A DNA stretch of 64,000 nt from Microlunatus sagamiharensis (GTDB lineage: Bacteria > Actinomycetota > Actinomycetes > Propionibacteriales > Propionibacteriaceae), in the NCBI RefSeq assembly GCF_900105785.1, contig NZ_LT629799.1, positions 806,001-870,000 of the forward strand. Reading direction: 5' to 3'. The notes under the pieces were generated by a model. It was not told the DNA's origin, did no database searches, and worked only from the letters and a program-made list of their open reading frames with translations. The translations under genes were made by a program, and so were the position numbers. Each line of letters starts with the position of its first letter. Position 1 is the first letter of the stretch. Of the stretch, positions 54,536-63,933 are shown in pieces.

Positions 54536-56095
54536 GTGGCGACGCTCTTCAAGCTCAGTCCTCGACGCTCGTCCGCCCGGCTGCCCGGCCGCGGCGTCGT
54601 CAGCGGGCTGCTCCGTCGTCGCGACGACCCGCAGCCGGGCGCCGGGGGTGGAGACGGTTCTCGGCCCCACGTGCTGATGATCGTGCAGAACCTGCCCGTG
54701 CCGCTCGACCGACGGGTGTGGCTGGAGTGCCGGACGCTCGCCGGAGCGGGATACGACGTCACCGTGATCTGCCCCAAGGGCCCCGGTGACCCCTCCTTCG
54801 AGGTGATCGACGGGATCGCCATCCACAAGTACCGCCCGGCACCGCCCACCACCGGCTTCGTCAGCTACGTGTGTGAGTTCGGCTACAGCTGGGCGCGGAC
54901 CGCGGTCCTCTCGGCGAAGGTCTGGCGCGAGCACCACTTCTCGGTCATGCAGGCCTGCAACCCGCCGGACACCTACTGGCTGCTCGCCCGGCTCTGGCGC
55001 AGCCGCGGGGTCAGGTTCGTCTTCGACCAGCACGACCTCAACCCCGAGCTCTTCGAGTCCCGCTTCGGCAAGCCGAAGCGCTTCCGCGACCGCGCGCAGT
55101 ACTACGCGCTGCGGTGGCTGGAGCAGATGACCTACCGCACGGCCGACATGGTCATCTCGACGAACGAGTCGTACCGCGCGATCGCGATGGGCCGTGGCGA
55201 GCGCGCCGCCGAGGACGTCGTCGTGGTCCGCAGCGGCCCGGAGACCCACCGCATGCGTCCCCTGGAGCCCGATCCGGCGGTGGTCCGCGACCCTCGCAAG
55301 ACCCTCGTCTACCTCGGGATCATGGGACCGCAGGACGGGGTCGACCAGGTCCTCGTGGTCATGCACGAGCTGGTCCACAGGCGGGGTCGCACCGACGTCC
55401 GCGCGGTGCTCATGGGGTTCGGCGACTGCTACGACGACCTGCGCGCCATCTGCACCCGGCTCGACCTCGACGACTGCGTCACCTTCACCGGCCGTGCGGA
55501 CCTCGACATGATCGCCGACGAGCTGAGCCTCGCCGACGTCGGCGTCTGCCCGGACCTCAAGTCGCCGCTCAACGACGTCTCGACCATGAACAAGACCATG
55601 GAGTACATGGCCTACGCGCTCCCGTCGGTGGCGTTCGACCTGGTGGAGACGCGCGTGTCGGGCGGCGACACGGTGCTCTACGTGCCCTCGGGCGACGTCA
55701 GCGGCTTCGCCGACCAGGTCGAGCGCCTGCTCGACGACGACGAGCTGAGGCGCTCCATGGGGCGCGACGCGCGCCGCCGGGTGGTCGACGAGCTCGACTG
55801 GCGCGCCCAGACCGGTCCCTACCTCTCCGTGTTCGGGCGGTTGACCGGCGGGCCCTCCGCCGTCGCCGAGCCCACGGGACGCGTGTTCTCCTGGCTCGCG
55901 GCGGTGCCCGAGGAAGCGACCTGCGACCACCGCGGGCGGCCCTACGCGACGCTCCTGGACCGTGCTCCGGTCCTCGCGCCGTCGGTGGTCGAGGAGCCGT
56001 TCGTCGAGCGGGCGACGGCCGACGAGGTCCTGCTCGAGGACATCCTCCTCGACGGGCCGCCGTCGACGTCGACCTTCGAGCGGAGCCTCGTGTGA
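54536..56095 (+). CDS. glycosyltransferase family 4
   Basis: This 519-residue GT-B glycosyltransferase has an N-domain with HVLMIVQNLPVPLDRRVWLE and DQHDLNPELFESRFG, and a C-domain with VYLGIMGPQDGVDQ and DLKSPLNDVSTMNKTMEYMAYALPSVAF-type sequence carrying the nucleotide-binding Glu (each stretch visible in residues 250-360). About 90 extra residues follow the usual end and are of unknown role. It probably adds a sugar to the island's polymer. Start GTG, likely fed by reinitiation from the 15-residue frame; the stop overlaps the next gene in GTGA. Confidence 0.9.
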   Translation: MATLFKLSPRRSSARLPGRGVVSGLLRRRDDPQPGAGGGDGSRPHVLMIVQNLPVPLDRRVWLECRTLAGAGYDVTVICPKGPGDPSFEVIDGIAIHKYRPAPPTTGFVSYVCEFGYSWARTAVLSAKVWREHHFSVMQACNPPDTYWLLARLWRSRGVRFVFDQHDLNPELFESRFGKPKRFRDRAQYYALRWLEQMTYRTADMVISTNESYRAIAMGRGERAAEDVVVVRSGPETHRMRPLEPDPAVVRDPRKTLVYLGIMGPQDGVDQVLVVMHELVHRRGRTDVRAVLMGFGDCYDDLRAICTRLDLDDCVTFTGRADLDMIADELSLADVGVCPDLKSPLNDVSTMNKTMEYMAYALPSVAFDLVETRVSGGDTVLYVPSGDVSGFADQVERLLDDDELRRSMGRDARRRVVDELDWRAQTGPYLSVFGRLTGGPSAVAEPTGRVFSWLAAVPEEATCDHRGRPYATLLDRAPVLAPSVVEEPFVERATADEVLLEDILLDGPPSTSTFERSLV

Positions 56096-57465
56096 TCGAC
56101 CTGCTGGAGACGGTCCAGGACCGGGTGGTCCCGCCGGCACCACACGGTGCTGTGTCGATGTCGGTCGTCGGGTGCGGCTACCTCGGCGCCGTGCACGCCG
56201 CGTCGATGGCGAGCCTCGGGCACGACGTCGTGGGTGTCGACGTCGACGCGGCCAAGGTGGCCGAGCTGGCGTCGGGTCGCTCGCCGTTCTTCGAGCCCGG
56301 GCTCGGTGCGCTGCTCGTCGACGGCACGCGGGCGGGGACGCTGCGCTTCACCACGGACCCGGCGGGAGCGCCCGGCGCGACCGTGCACTTCGTCTGCGTC
56401 GGGACGCCGCAGCGTCGCGGGGAGAACGCCGCGGACCTGCGTCACGTGGACGCGGCGGTCGCGCAACTCCTGCCGCAACTGAAGCCCGGCGACCTCGTCG
56501 TGGGCAAGTCGACCGTCCCGGTCGGCACGGCCGAGCGCATCGCCGAGCAGATGGCGGCCGTGGAGCCGGCGGCGACGCTCGTCTGGAACCCCGAGTTCCT
56601 GCGCGAGGGCCATGCCGTCGAGGACACGCTGTCACCCGACCGGCTGGTCTACGGGGTGCCCGAGGGCGCGGCGGGGGAGCGGGCGGTCGCGGTGCTCGAC
56701 CGTGTGTACGCCAAGGCGCTCGCCGCCGGGACGCCGCAGGTCGTCACCGACTACACGACCGCCCAGCTGGTCAAGGTCGCGGCGAACTCCTTCCTGGCCA
56801 CCAAGATCAGCTTCATCAACGCGATGGCCGAGCTGTGCGAGGCCACCGGGGGCGACGTCATCCAGCTGGCCGACGCGATTGGCCACGACGCCCGCATCGG
56901 GCGGCGGTTCCTCAACGCCGGGCTCGGCTTCGGCGGCGGCTGCCTGCCCAAGGACATCCGGGCCTTCATGGCCCGCGCGGGCGAGCTGGGCGTCGACCAG
57001 GCGCTGACCTTCCTGCGCGAGGTGGACTCGATCAATATGCGGCGCCGCGTCCGCATGGTCGACCTGGCGCGCGAGGTCAGCAGCGGCTCGATCGTCGGGC
57101 GCCGGATCGCCGTGCTCGGAGCCGCCTTCAAGCCGCACAGCGACGACGTGCGCGACTCACCCGCGCTGAGCGTCGCGGCCCAGATGTCCCTGCAGGGCGC
57201 CGACGTCGTGGTCACCGACCCGCAGGCCGTCCCGAACGCGGCCGCGAAGTGGCCAGACCTGGTGTTCGAGACCGATCTGGCGACGGCCGTCCGCGACGCC
57301 GAGCTCGTCCTCGTGCTGACCGAGTGGCCCGAGTACGTCGCGCTCGACCCGGCATGGCTCACCCCGCTCGTCGCCCGGACCCGGATCCTCGACGGCCGCA
57401 ACGCCCTCGACCCGGCTCGCTGGCGCGCGGCGGGCTGGACCTACCGCGCGCTCGGGCGGCGCTGA
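56092..57465 (+). CDS. UDP-glucose/UDP-sugar 6-dehydrogenase
   Basis: This 457-residue nucleotide-sugar dehydrogenase has an NAD-binding start VVGCGYLGAVHAASMASLGHD, FVCVGTPQ, and STVPVGTAE. The catalytic Cys is in GFGGGCLPKDI, and the C-terminal UDP-binding domain contains GAAFKPHSDDVRDSPAL. It makes a UDP-uronic acid, most likely UDP-glucuronate, giving the polymer acidic sugars. The GTG overlaps the glycosyltransferase stop. Confidence 0.92.
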   Translation: MIDLLETVQDRVVPPAPHGAVSMSVVGCGYLGAVHAASMASLGHDVVGVDVDAAKVAELASGRSPFFEPGLGALLVDGTRAGTLRFTTDPAGAPGATVHFVCVGTPQRRGENAADLRHVDAAVAQLLPQLKPGDLVVGKSTVPVGTAERIAEQMAAVEPAATLVWNPEFLREGHAVEDTLSPDRLVYGVPEGAAGERAVAVLDRVYAKALAAGTPQVVTDYTTAQLVKVAANSFLATKISFINAMAELCEATGGDVIQLADAIGHDARIGRRFLNAGLGFGGGCLPKDIRAFMARAGELGVDQALTFLREVDSINMRRRVRMVDLAREVSSGSIVGRRIAVLGAAFKPHSDDVRDSPALSVAAQMSLQGADVVVTDPQAVPNAAAKWPDLVFETDLATAVRDAELVLVLTEWPEYVALDPAWLTPLVARTRILDGRNALDPARWRAAGWTYRALGRR

Positions 57466-57526
57466 CGCCCGCGATACCCGTCACGCCCCCACCCGTACGC
57501 CGCTCACCAGGACGAAGGACCAGACG

Positions 57527-59101
57527 ATGAGGACCAACCTCCACCACCTGCTCCAGGAGGCCGCGGCCGCCCGGCCGCAGGCGCCCGCACTCACGTGGAA
57601 GGACACCACCGTCACGTACGGCGAGCTCTGGCAGACGTGCGACGCCGCCGCGGGCGGGCTCGGCGCGCTCGGGCTGCGCCGCGGCGAGCGGGTCGCGGTC
57701 TTCCTGGACAAGCGCGTCGAGACCGTGGCGACCTTCATGGCCGCCTCGGCCGCCGGCGCGGTGTTCGTGCCGGTCAACCCGGTCCTCAAGGCGGCCCAGG
57801 TCTCCTACATCCTCGGCAACTGCGACGTGCGCGTCCTGGTGACCAGCGCCGACCGCCTCGTCACGGTCGCCGGGGAGCTCGCCGCCTGCCCGGCGCTCGA
57901 GCACGTGGTCGTGGTCGGCGACCCGGACCGGGAGCTCCCGGCCGTCGACGGGCACCTCACGCTCACCCGCTGGGAGAAGCTGCTCGTCCCCGGGGTCGGC
58001 GTCACCGGCACGGCCCCGCTCGACCTCGACGTGGCGGCGATCTTCTACACCTCGGGCAGCACCGGCAGGCCCAAGGGCGTCGTGCTCAGCCACCGCAACC
58101 TCCTCGTCGGCGCGGAGAGCGTCAGCTCCTACCTGCACAACACCGCCGACGACGTCATCCTCTCGGCGCTGCCGCTCAGCTTCGACGCGGGTTTCAGCCA
58201 GATCACGACGGCCTTCGCCGTCGGTGCGCACGTGGTGCTCCACAACCACCTCGTCGCCTCCGACATCCCCAGGCTCGTCGCGAAGCACGGCGTCACCGGC
58301 CTCACCGCCGTACCGCCGCTCTGGCTGCAGATCATCCAGACGGCGTGGCCCGAGGGCAGCACGAGCACGCTGCGCTACTTCGCCAACACCGGCGGGCGGA
58401 TGCCACGTTCCACGCTCGACCGGCTGCGGTCGCTGTTCCCGACCGCGCTGCCCTTCCTCATGTACGGGCTCACCGAGGCCTTCCGGTCCACCTACCTCGA
58501 CCCGGCGGAGGTCGACCGGCGCCCGGACTCGATCGGCAAGGCCATCCCGGACGCGGAGATCCTCGTCGTGCGTCCGGACGGCACGCTCTGCGCACCGGGG
58601 GAGCCCGGCGAGCTCGTCCACCGCGGGGCGCTCGTCGCCCTCGGCTACTGGGAGGACGAGGCGAAGACCGCCGAGCGGTTCAAGCCGGTCCCCGGCGACC
58701 GACCGGCCTGGCGAGCGCTCGAGATGGCCGTCTACTCCGGCGACACCGTCGTGGCCGACGAGGAGGGCTTCCTCTACTTCGTCGGTCGCGCCGACGAGAT
58801 GATCAAGACCTCCGGCTACCGCGTCAGCCCCACCGAGGTGGAGGAGGCCGCGTACGGCACCGGACTGGTCGCCGACGCCGTCGCGCTCGGCGTGCCGGAC
58901 GAGCGGCTCGGCGACGCGATCGCGATCGTCGTGACACCGGCGCCCGGCACCGAGCTCGAGGCCAAGACGCTGGTCGCCGCGCTGCGCAAGCAGCTGCCGC
59001 TCTACATGGTCCCCAGCCAGGTGGTCGTCCGGCCGAGCATGCCGCGCTCGCCGAACGGCAAGTACGACCGCCCGCTCGTCCGCGCGGAGCTGCTCGCATG
59101 A
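57527..59101 (+). CDS. AMP-forming acyl ligase, exosortase-A-associated type
   Basis: This 524-residue ANL-superfamily ligase has the P-loop FYTSGSTGRPKGVVLSHRN, the A5-type YGLTEAFRS, then SGDTVVADEEGFLYFVGRADEM, and the catalytic Lys in PNGKYDRPL. It most resembles the ligase found with a PLP decarboxylase and carrier protein in exosortase-A type surface-polysaccharide loci. No exosortase or PEP-CTERM protein was seen here. It should activate a carboxylic or amino acid and load the carrier encoded at 60356. AAGGA precedes the ATG. The stop overlaps the decarboxylase in ATGA. Confidence 0.87.
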   Translation: MRTNLHHLLQEAAAARPQAPALTWKDTTVTYGELWQTCDAAAGGLGALGLRRGERVAVFLDKRVETVATFMAASAAGAVFVPVNPVLKAAQVSYILGNCDVRVLVTSADRLVTVAGELAACPALEHVVVVGDPDRELPAVDGHLTLTRWEKLLVPGVGVTGTAPLDLDVAAIFYTSGSTGRPKGVVLSHRNLLVGAESVSSYLHNTADDVILSALPLSFDAGFSQITTAFAVGAHVVLHNHLVASDIPRLVAKHGVTGLTAVPPLWLQIIQTAWPEGSTSTLRYFANTGGRMPRSTLDRLRSLFPTALPFLMYGLTEAFRSTYLDPAEVDRRPDSIGKAIPDAEILVVRPDGTLCAPGEPGELVHRGALVALGYWEDEAKTAERFKPVPGDRPAWRALEMAVYSGDTVVADEEGFLYFVGRADEMIKTSGYRVSPTEVEEAAYGTGLVADAVALGVPDERLGDAIAIVVTPAPGTELEAKTLVAALRKQLPLYMVPSQVVVRPSMPRSPNGKYDRPLVRAELLA

Positions 59102-60324
59102 GCACCGCCGACCTGCTGGCGTCGTTCGGGACCGTCAAGGGCGAGCTCGCCGTGGGCGGGGTGCCGGTCAGCCTGCTCGCGGCGCGGGTCGGCTCGACGC
59201 CGTTCTTCGCCTACGACCGCCGGCTGCTCACCGAGCGGGTCTCGCTGCTCCGCTCGGTGCTGCCCGACGGCCTCGACCTCACGTACGCGATGAAGGCCAA
59301 CCCGATGCCCGCCGTGGTGCAGCACCTGGCTGGCCTCGTGGACTCGATCGACGTCGCCTCGGCGGGGGAGATGGCCGTCGCGCTCGACACCGGCATCGAC
59401 CCGGGCCGGGTCAGCTTCGCGGGCCCCGGCAAGACAGCTGCGGAGCTGCGGCGCGCGGTCGCTGCGGGCATCGTCGTCGAGCTCGAGTCGGTGACGGAGA
59501 CCCGCCGGCTGCTCGCCGCGGGGAACGAGCTCGGGGTGCGGCCGCGCGTCGCCTTGCGGGTGAACCCCGACTTCGCCGTCAAGGGCTCGGGGATGCGGAT
59601 GGGCGGCGGGCCCCAGCAGTTCGGGACCGACGTCGAGCAGGTGCCCGACCTCGTCGCCGAGCTCGTCGGCGCCGACGTCGACCTGCTGGGCTTCCACGTC
59701 TTCGCCGGGTCGCAGAACCTGCGGGCCGACACCATCGCCGAGGCCCAGCGCCGCACGGTCGACCTGGTCGTCGGCCTGGCCGACCTGCTCCCCACCCCGG
59801 TGCGCTACCTGAACCTCGGGGGCGGGTTCGGCATCCCGTACTTCCCGGCCGACGCCCCGCTCGACCTCGGCCTGGTCGCGGGCAACCTCGCGGCCCTGCT
59901 GGACGGGCCCATCGCGACGCACCTGCCCGAGGCCCGCACGGTGGTCGAGCTCGGGCGCTACATCGTCGGCGAGTGCGGCGTCTACGTCACCGAGGTGGTC
60001 GACCGGAAGGTCTCGCGCGGCAAGACGTACCTCGTCGTCGACGGCGGCATGCACCACCAGCTCGCCGCCTCCGGCAACCTCGGCCAGGTCATCCGCCGCA
60101 ACTACCCGCTCGTCGTGGGTAGCCGTGCCGAGCAGGAGGCGACGGAGACCGCGACCGTCGTCGGCTGCCTGTGCACGCCGCTCGACCTGCTCGGCTCCGA
60201 CGTCGAGCTGCCCCGTACCGAGGTCGGCGACCTCGTCGTGTTGTTCCAGGCGGGGGCCTACGGCCTCACCGCCAGCCCCACCCAGTTCCTCGGGCACCCG
60301 GCTCCGGCCGAGGTGCTCGTCTGA
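59098..60324 (+). CDS. PLP-dependent decarboxylase, LysA/ornithine decarboxylase-like (exosortase-A-associated type)
   Basis: This 408-residue fold type III enzyme has the PLP Lys66 in TYAMKANPMP, a glycine-rich phosphate loop LNLGGGFGIPYF, the EXGR element ELGRYIVGECGVYV, and the C-terminal catalytic Cys in GCLCTPLDLLGSD. It is related to diaminopimelate decarboxylase but groups, by gene company and Cys region, with the polysaccharide-locus type. Its substrate may be an aminoacyl group on the carrier protein, as in butirosin BtrK. It is translationally coupled to the ligase. Confidence 0.87.
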   Translation: MSTADLLASFGTVKGELAVGGVPVSLLAARVGSTPFFAYDRRLLTERVSLLRSVLPDGLDLTYAMKANPMPAVVQHLAGLVDSIDVASAGEMAVALDTGIDPGRVSFAGPGKTAAELRRAVAAGIVVELESVTETRRLLAAGNELGVRPRVALRVNPDFAVKGSGMRMGGGPQQFGTDVEQVPDLVAELVGADVDLLGFHVFAGSQNLRADTIAEAQRRTVDLVVGLADLLPTPVRYLNLGGGFGIPYFPADAPLDLGLVAGNLAALLDGPIATHLPEARTVVELGRYIVGECGVYVTEVVDRKVSRGKTYLVVDGGMHHQLAASGNLGQVIRRNYPLVVGSRAEQEATETATVVGCLCTPLDLLGSDVELPRTEVGDLVVLFQAGAYGLTASPTQFLGHPAPAEVLV

Positions 60325-60355
60325 CCCGCTCGAACCCGACCCGAAGGACAGCTCC

Positions 60356-60628
60356 ATGACCGCCACCGCAGACCCCACCACCGGCTCGCTCGCCGAGGTC
60401 ACCGACGTCGTCGTCGAGACCCTGGGCATCCAGGACCGCGCCGGCAACCTCGACGCCTCGACGCCGCTCTTCGGGGCCATGCCCGAGCTCGACTCGCTCG
60501 CGGTGCTCGAGCTCGTCTCCGCCCTCGAGGACCGCTTCGACATCGTCGTCGGGGACGAGGAGTTCGGCGGCGAGATCTTCGAGACGCTCGGCTCGTTGGC
60601 CGCGTTCGTCGACGGCAAGCGCGGCTGA
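60356..60628 (+). CDS. acyl carrier protein
   Basis: This 90-residue carrier has the phosphopantetheine Ser47 in PELDSLAVLEL and the four-helix ACP pattern with EDRFDIVVGDEEF. A GAAGGA ribosome site precedes the ATG. It follows the ligase and decarboxylase with a 31-base gap, making a dedicated three-gene set. The bound group is unknown. Confidence 0.9.
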   Translation: MTATADPTTGSLAEVTDVVVETLGIQDRAGNLDASTPLFGAMPELDSLAVLELVSALEDRFDIVVGDEEFGGEIFETLGSLAAFVDGKRG

Positions 60629-60769
60629 GCGGCACCTGGCTCCACGTCCGTGACAGCAGGTCGGGCGAAGCTCTGCGGTCGAGCCGCACCCCGCACGAGA
60701 CGGGTCTCCTCGGGCACCTGACGGACCGAGACCTGCCCGCCCGTGATCGACTTCAACCCCGGAGGTTCC

Positions 60770-62392
60770 ATGCCCAAGCCGAAGCGCTCAGTGCCGACGC
60801 GCGGACGTCGACGGGTCAGCTGGCGCACCGCGTCCCTCGGACTCGCGGTGCTGCTGGCTCTAAGCGGTCTCGCGGCCTCGGGCGTGCTCGGCCCGCAGCA
60901 CGCCGAGGCCTCGTCCCTGCTCTCGTCCACCAGACCGAAGGTCGAGGCCTTCGACGACTCCGTGTCCGTCACGGTCGGCGTCGCGTTCACGGTCCGTCGG
61001 CCCGGCACGATCGTCGCCGTCCGGTTCTACAAGGGCAAGGGGAACACCGGTACGCACCAGGGCGGTGTGTTCGACGCGTCGGGCGAGCTCGTGGCCCGAG
61101 CCACCTTCCGGTCGGAGACGGCGACGGGGTGGCAGTACGCGGCCCTGGACCGGCCGGTGGCTGCGAAGGCGGGCACGAGGTTCACGGCTGCCGTGCTGAT
61201 GCCTCGTGGGCGCTACTCGGTGGACGAGAACTTCAGCTGGCCCACCGACAACCCCGACCTGGGCGCCGGCGGAGGCACCTACCGGTACGCGCGAGCGCTG
61301 GAGCTGCCCGACCAGTCCTACGCGGGCAACAACTACTGGGTGGACGTGAACTTCAGGCCGGCCGTCCCCGCCAGCGCGCCGGCCGGACCCACCGCGAGCA
61401 CGACGGTTCCGTCGGCGCGACCGGAAGCGGCCGTGCCGCCCGGGTCGTGCGTCGGCGAGCCCGGTCGACCCGGCGGGAAGGACCCCTGGGGCGGTTGCTG
61501 GCCGGGACCGCAGAACACGGGCTACCCGCACGGGCTGGCGGGTGACACCCGGCGGCCCGTCACGCTCACCGCCTACACGGGCCCGCAGCAGATCCGCTCC
61601 TGCGGCGTCGTCATCGACAGCAAGATCGTCACCGGCGACCTGCTCATCCAGGCCGGGAACGGGGCGAAGACGAAGGACAAGCCCTGCGTCGTCATCCGCA
61701 ACTCCCTGGTCAGGGGAGTGATCTACAGCGAGGAGGGTGGGTACGGCCCCACCGTCGTCAGCGACACCGAGGTGGCCCCGAAGGGGTTGTCGTGGTGGGA
61801 GAACGTCGGCCGCACCAACATCTTCGTCACCCGGGTGAACTCCCACGGCTCGCAGGGCGTGATCAAGTGCGAGCAGAACTGCGAGGCGGTCGACAGCTGG
61901 GTGCACGGCATGCAGCTAGGCGGCGCCTACCACTACAACGCGTTCGGCTCGAACGGCATGGCGTCCGGACGCTTCGTCATCCGCCACAACTGGGCCTCGT
62001 GCGGCGATTGGTCCTCCGGCGACGGCCGGACCGCCCAGGACGCCGGGTGCTCGGCCGCCATCGGCTTCTACGGGGACTTCGACCCCAACCGGAACATCTC
62101 GATCGAGCGCAACTACCTGGTCAGCTCCTTCAGCAAGGGCAACAAGATCAGCACGGACCGCAACCGGCAGTCGGGCTACTGCCTCAACCCGGGCTACTAC
62201 CCGGGCAAGCCCTTCCCACGCGCGACCGACGTCAAGGTCGTCGACAACGTCTTCGGGCGGGGCGACTCGGGGAGGTGCGGGGTGTTCGGCCCGACCAACA
62301 GCCTGAACAAGAAGGGTGACACCACGACCGGGAACACCTGGTCCGGCAACCGCTACGAGGACGGCACGCCGATCGCACGCCCGGAGGAGTGA
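60770..62392 (+). CDS. secreted DUF4082-like and right-handed beta-helix protein
   Basis: This 540-residue protein has a signal peptide or anchor (about residues 20-45, LGLAVLLALSGLAASGVLG, then EASS). A DUF4082-type beta domain (about residues 55-200, with GTIVAVRFYKGKGNTGTHQG) and a Thr/Pro linker follow. The remainder is a right-handed beta-helix-like part (GVVIDSKIVTGDLLI, CVVIRNSLVRGVIYSEE) with many Cys. Helices of this kind bind or cleave acidic polysaccharides, so it may act on the island's own polymer. The ATG at 60770 follows GGAGGT. A GAGAC/GTCTC dyad lies upstream at 60697-60708. Confidence 0.82.
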   Translation: MPKPKRSVPTRGRRRVSWRTASLGLAVLLALSGLAASGVLGPQHAEASSLLSSTRPKVEAFDDSVSVTVGVAFTVRRPGTIVAVRFYKGKGNTGTHQGGVFDASGELVARATFRSETATGWQYAALDRPVAAKAGTRFTAAVLMPRGRYSVDENFSWPTDNPDLGAGGGTYRYARALELPDQSYAGNNYWVDVNFRPAVPASAPAGPTASTTVPSARPEAAVPPGSCVGEPGRPGGKDPWGGCWPGPQNTGYPHGLAGDTRRPVTLTAYTGPQQIRSCGVVIDSKIVTGDLLIQAGNGAKTKDKPCVVIRNSLVRGVIYSEEGGYGPTVVSDTEVAPKGLSWWENVGRTNIFVTRVNSHGSQGVIKCEQNCEAVDSWVHGMQLGGAYHYNAFGSNGMASGRFVIRHNWASCGDWSSGDGRTAQDAGCSAAIGFYGDFDPNRNISIERNYLVSSFSKGNKISTDRNRQSGYCLNPGYYPGKPFPRATDVKVVDNVFGRGDSGRCGVFGPTNSLNKKGDTTTGNTWSGNRYEDGTPIARPEE

Positions 62393-62398
62393 GACCTC

Positions 62399-63052
62399 TC
62401 ACCGGACCCGCTTCGCGAACCCCTTCAGCTCCAGGAGCGCTCGGCGGCGCGGAGCCGGTCCCGTCAGGATCTGGGCGCGGACGGAGGCGAGGTCGTCCGA
62501 CGCGGTCACGCTGTACCGCGGGACCAGCCAGCTCCCCGGCAGCGCCGGTCGTCGGTCGCTGCTGTGGACCCGGGCGTACCCCAGCCGGCGCAGGCCCGCC
62601 AGGGTGCGCCGGTCGTACCGTCCCAGCGGTAGCGCGGCTTCCACAACCGGGTGGCGGGCGGCCTCCTCGATCACCGTCCGCGCGGTGACCCACTCGCGCT
62701 CCTGCCGCTCTGGACCCAGCCCGCGCCAGGGCACGTGGTCCATCCCGTGGCTGCCGACGGCCATGCCCTCCCGGCGCAGCAGGCGGAGGTCCTCGCGCCC
62801 GAGGCTGCCGGGCTCGTCGAGCCGGCCGGCGAGCGCGAAGAAGGTCGCGCGCAGACCGCGTCGACGGAGGGCCGGCAGGGCGATCTCGACGTCCGAGGCG
62901 TTGCCGTCGTCGAAGCTGATCGACACGTCGCGACGGTCACGGACCTCGTCGAGGACCTCGGCGAACAGGCCCTCCTCGATCCAGTAGCCCGCCTCGTCCG
63001 TCTCGAGCGGCCGGGCGGGAGCACCGACGCCGTGGAAGCAGAGGTTGATCAT
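62399..63052 (-). CDS. polysaccharide deacetylase family protein
   Basis: This 217-residue NodB-homology enzyme has motif 1 SISFDDGNASD, motif 2 GSHGMDHVPW (HxxxH variant) and motif 3 near LPLGRYD. These carry the metal-binding Asp and His residues. There is no signal peptide, so it may act on a cytoplasmic or lipid-linked precursor. The ATG start overlaps the glycosyltransferase stop in ATGA. Only six bases separate its stop from that of the beta-helix gene, with no room for a terminator. Confidence 0.87.
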   Translation of the reverse strand: MINLCFHGVGAPARPLETDEAGYWIEEGLFAEVLDEVRDRRDVSISFDDGNASDVEIALPALRRRGLRATFFALAGRLDEPGSLGREDLRLLRREGMAVGSHGMDHVPWRGLGPERQEREWVTARTVIEEAARHPVVEAALPLGRYDRRTLAGLRRLGYARVHSSDRRPALPGSWLVPRYSVTASDDLASVRAQILTGPAPRRRALLELKGFAKRVR

Positions 63053-63933
63053 GCGGTCGTCCCGCGTGCGCCGACGGCGGTGCGCGAGCTCTCGTCGCGG
63101 CCCCAGGCCTTCGAGGCCGACGCCCGGCGGGCCCGCTCGGCTGCGACGACGGTGAGGACGGCGTACACGAGGCCGGCCGGCAGCAGGCGCGGGTCGCGGA
63201 GGACGACCGAGCGCAACCAGGAGGCGCGAGCGGCGGGTCGCGTGCCCAGGGCGCGCGACCGGAGGTCGGCGTTCGCCCGGCGCACACGGACCAGCCGGTT
63301 GAGCAGGTCGCGCGTGCGGTAGGGGGTCTGCACCACGACCTCGACCGAGCCGATCACGGCGCGTCGGTCCCGCGCGACCACCGAGTCGAGGAACAGGTCG
63401 TCGGCCATCAGCCCGGGGAAGTCCTCGAACAGCGCGCGCCCCGACCTCGAGAGCATGATCGCCCCGCGCCCGAAGAGCGCGTCCTCGTAGACCGGCAGAC
63501 GGGCGTTGATCGCCGCCCAGCACCTCACGACCCAGGGCCGGCCCTCGGTCGCCATGCGGCGGGCGGGGACAGCGGCCTGCAGGTCGTCGTCCGCGGCGAG
63601 GGCGTCGGCCAGCCGCCGGACGCCGTCCGACGGCAGCACGATGTCGGCGTCGAGGTAGAGCCGGGGGAAGCCGACCGCGACCGCGTCGCCGTGGTTGAGG
63701 GCGTTCGCCTTGCCCGCCTCGGCCAGCTCGACCACCCGGACCCCGGGGCGCCGGGCCAGCCCTGCGGTGTCGTCGTGGCAGCCGTTGGCGACGACGACGA
63801 CCGCGGCGGCCTCGTCCTGCGCGGCGAGCGCGTCCAGGCACCGGGTGATCACGGCGCTCTCGTCGTGGGCCGCCACCACCACGCTCGGCGTCCGGCCTAC
63901 CGGACCACCGCTGCGTACGCCTGCAGGCACCAC
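63049..63933 (-). CDS. glycosyltransferase family 2
   Basis: This 294-residue GT-A enzyme has the nucleotide-binding start SVVVAAHDESAVITRCLDAL, the metal motif YLDADIVLPS (DxD region) and a later DDLFLDSVV with the catalytic-type acid. A hydrophobic stretch near residues 255-270 suggests membrane association. It begins with GTG at 63933, 67 bases from the window end. It is coupled to the deacetylase. It probably builds or branches the polymer of the neighbouring island. Nothing else is recognisable in the last 67 bases. Confidence 0.88.
   Translation of the reverse strand: MVPAGVRSGGPVGRTPSVVVAAHDESAVITRCLDALAAQDEAAAVVVVANGCHDDTAGLARRPGVRVVELAEAGKANALNHGDAVAVGFPRLYLDADIVLPSDGVRRLADALAADDDLQAAVPARRMATEGRPWVVRCWAAINARLPVYEDALFGRGAIMLSRSGRALFEDFPGLMADDLFLDSVVARDRRAVIGSVEVVVQTPYRTRDLLNRLVRVRRANADLRSRALGTRPAARASWLRSVVLRDPRLLPAGLVYAVLTVVAAERARRASASKAWGRDESSRTAVGARGTTA

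Noticed and set aside
60629-60769. Riboswitch (c-di-AMP or c-di-GMP type) ahead of the secreted beta-helix gene
   Set aside because: The 141-base gap shows short dyads such as GAGAC/GTCTC, but none of the conserved core sequences of these riboswitches.
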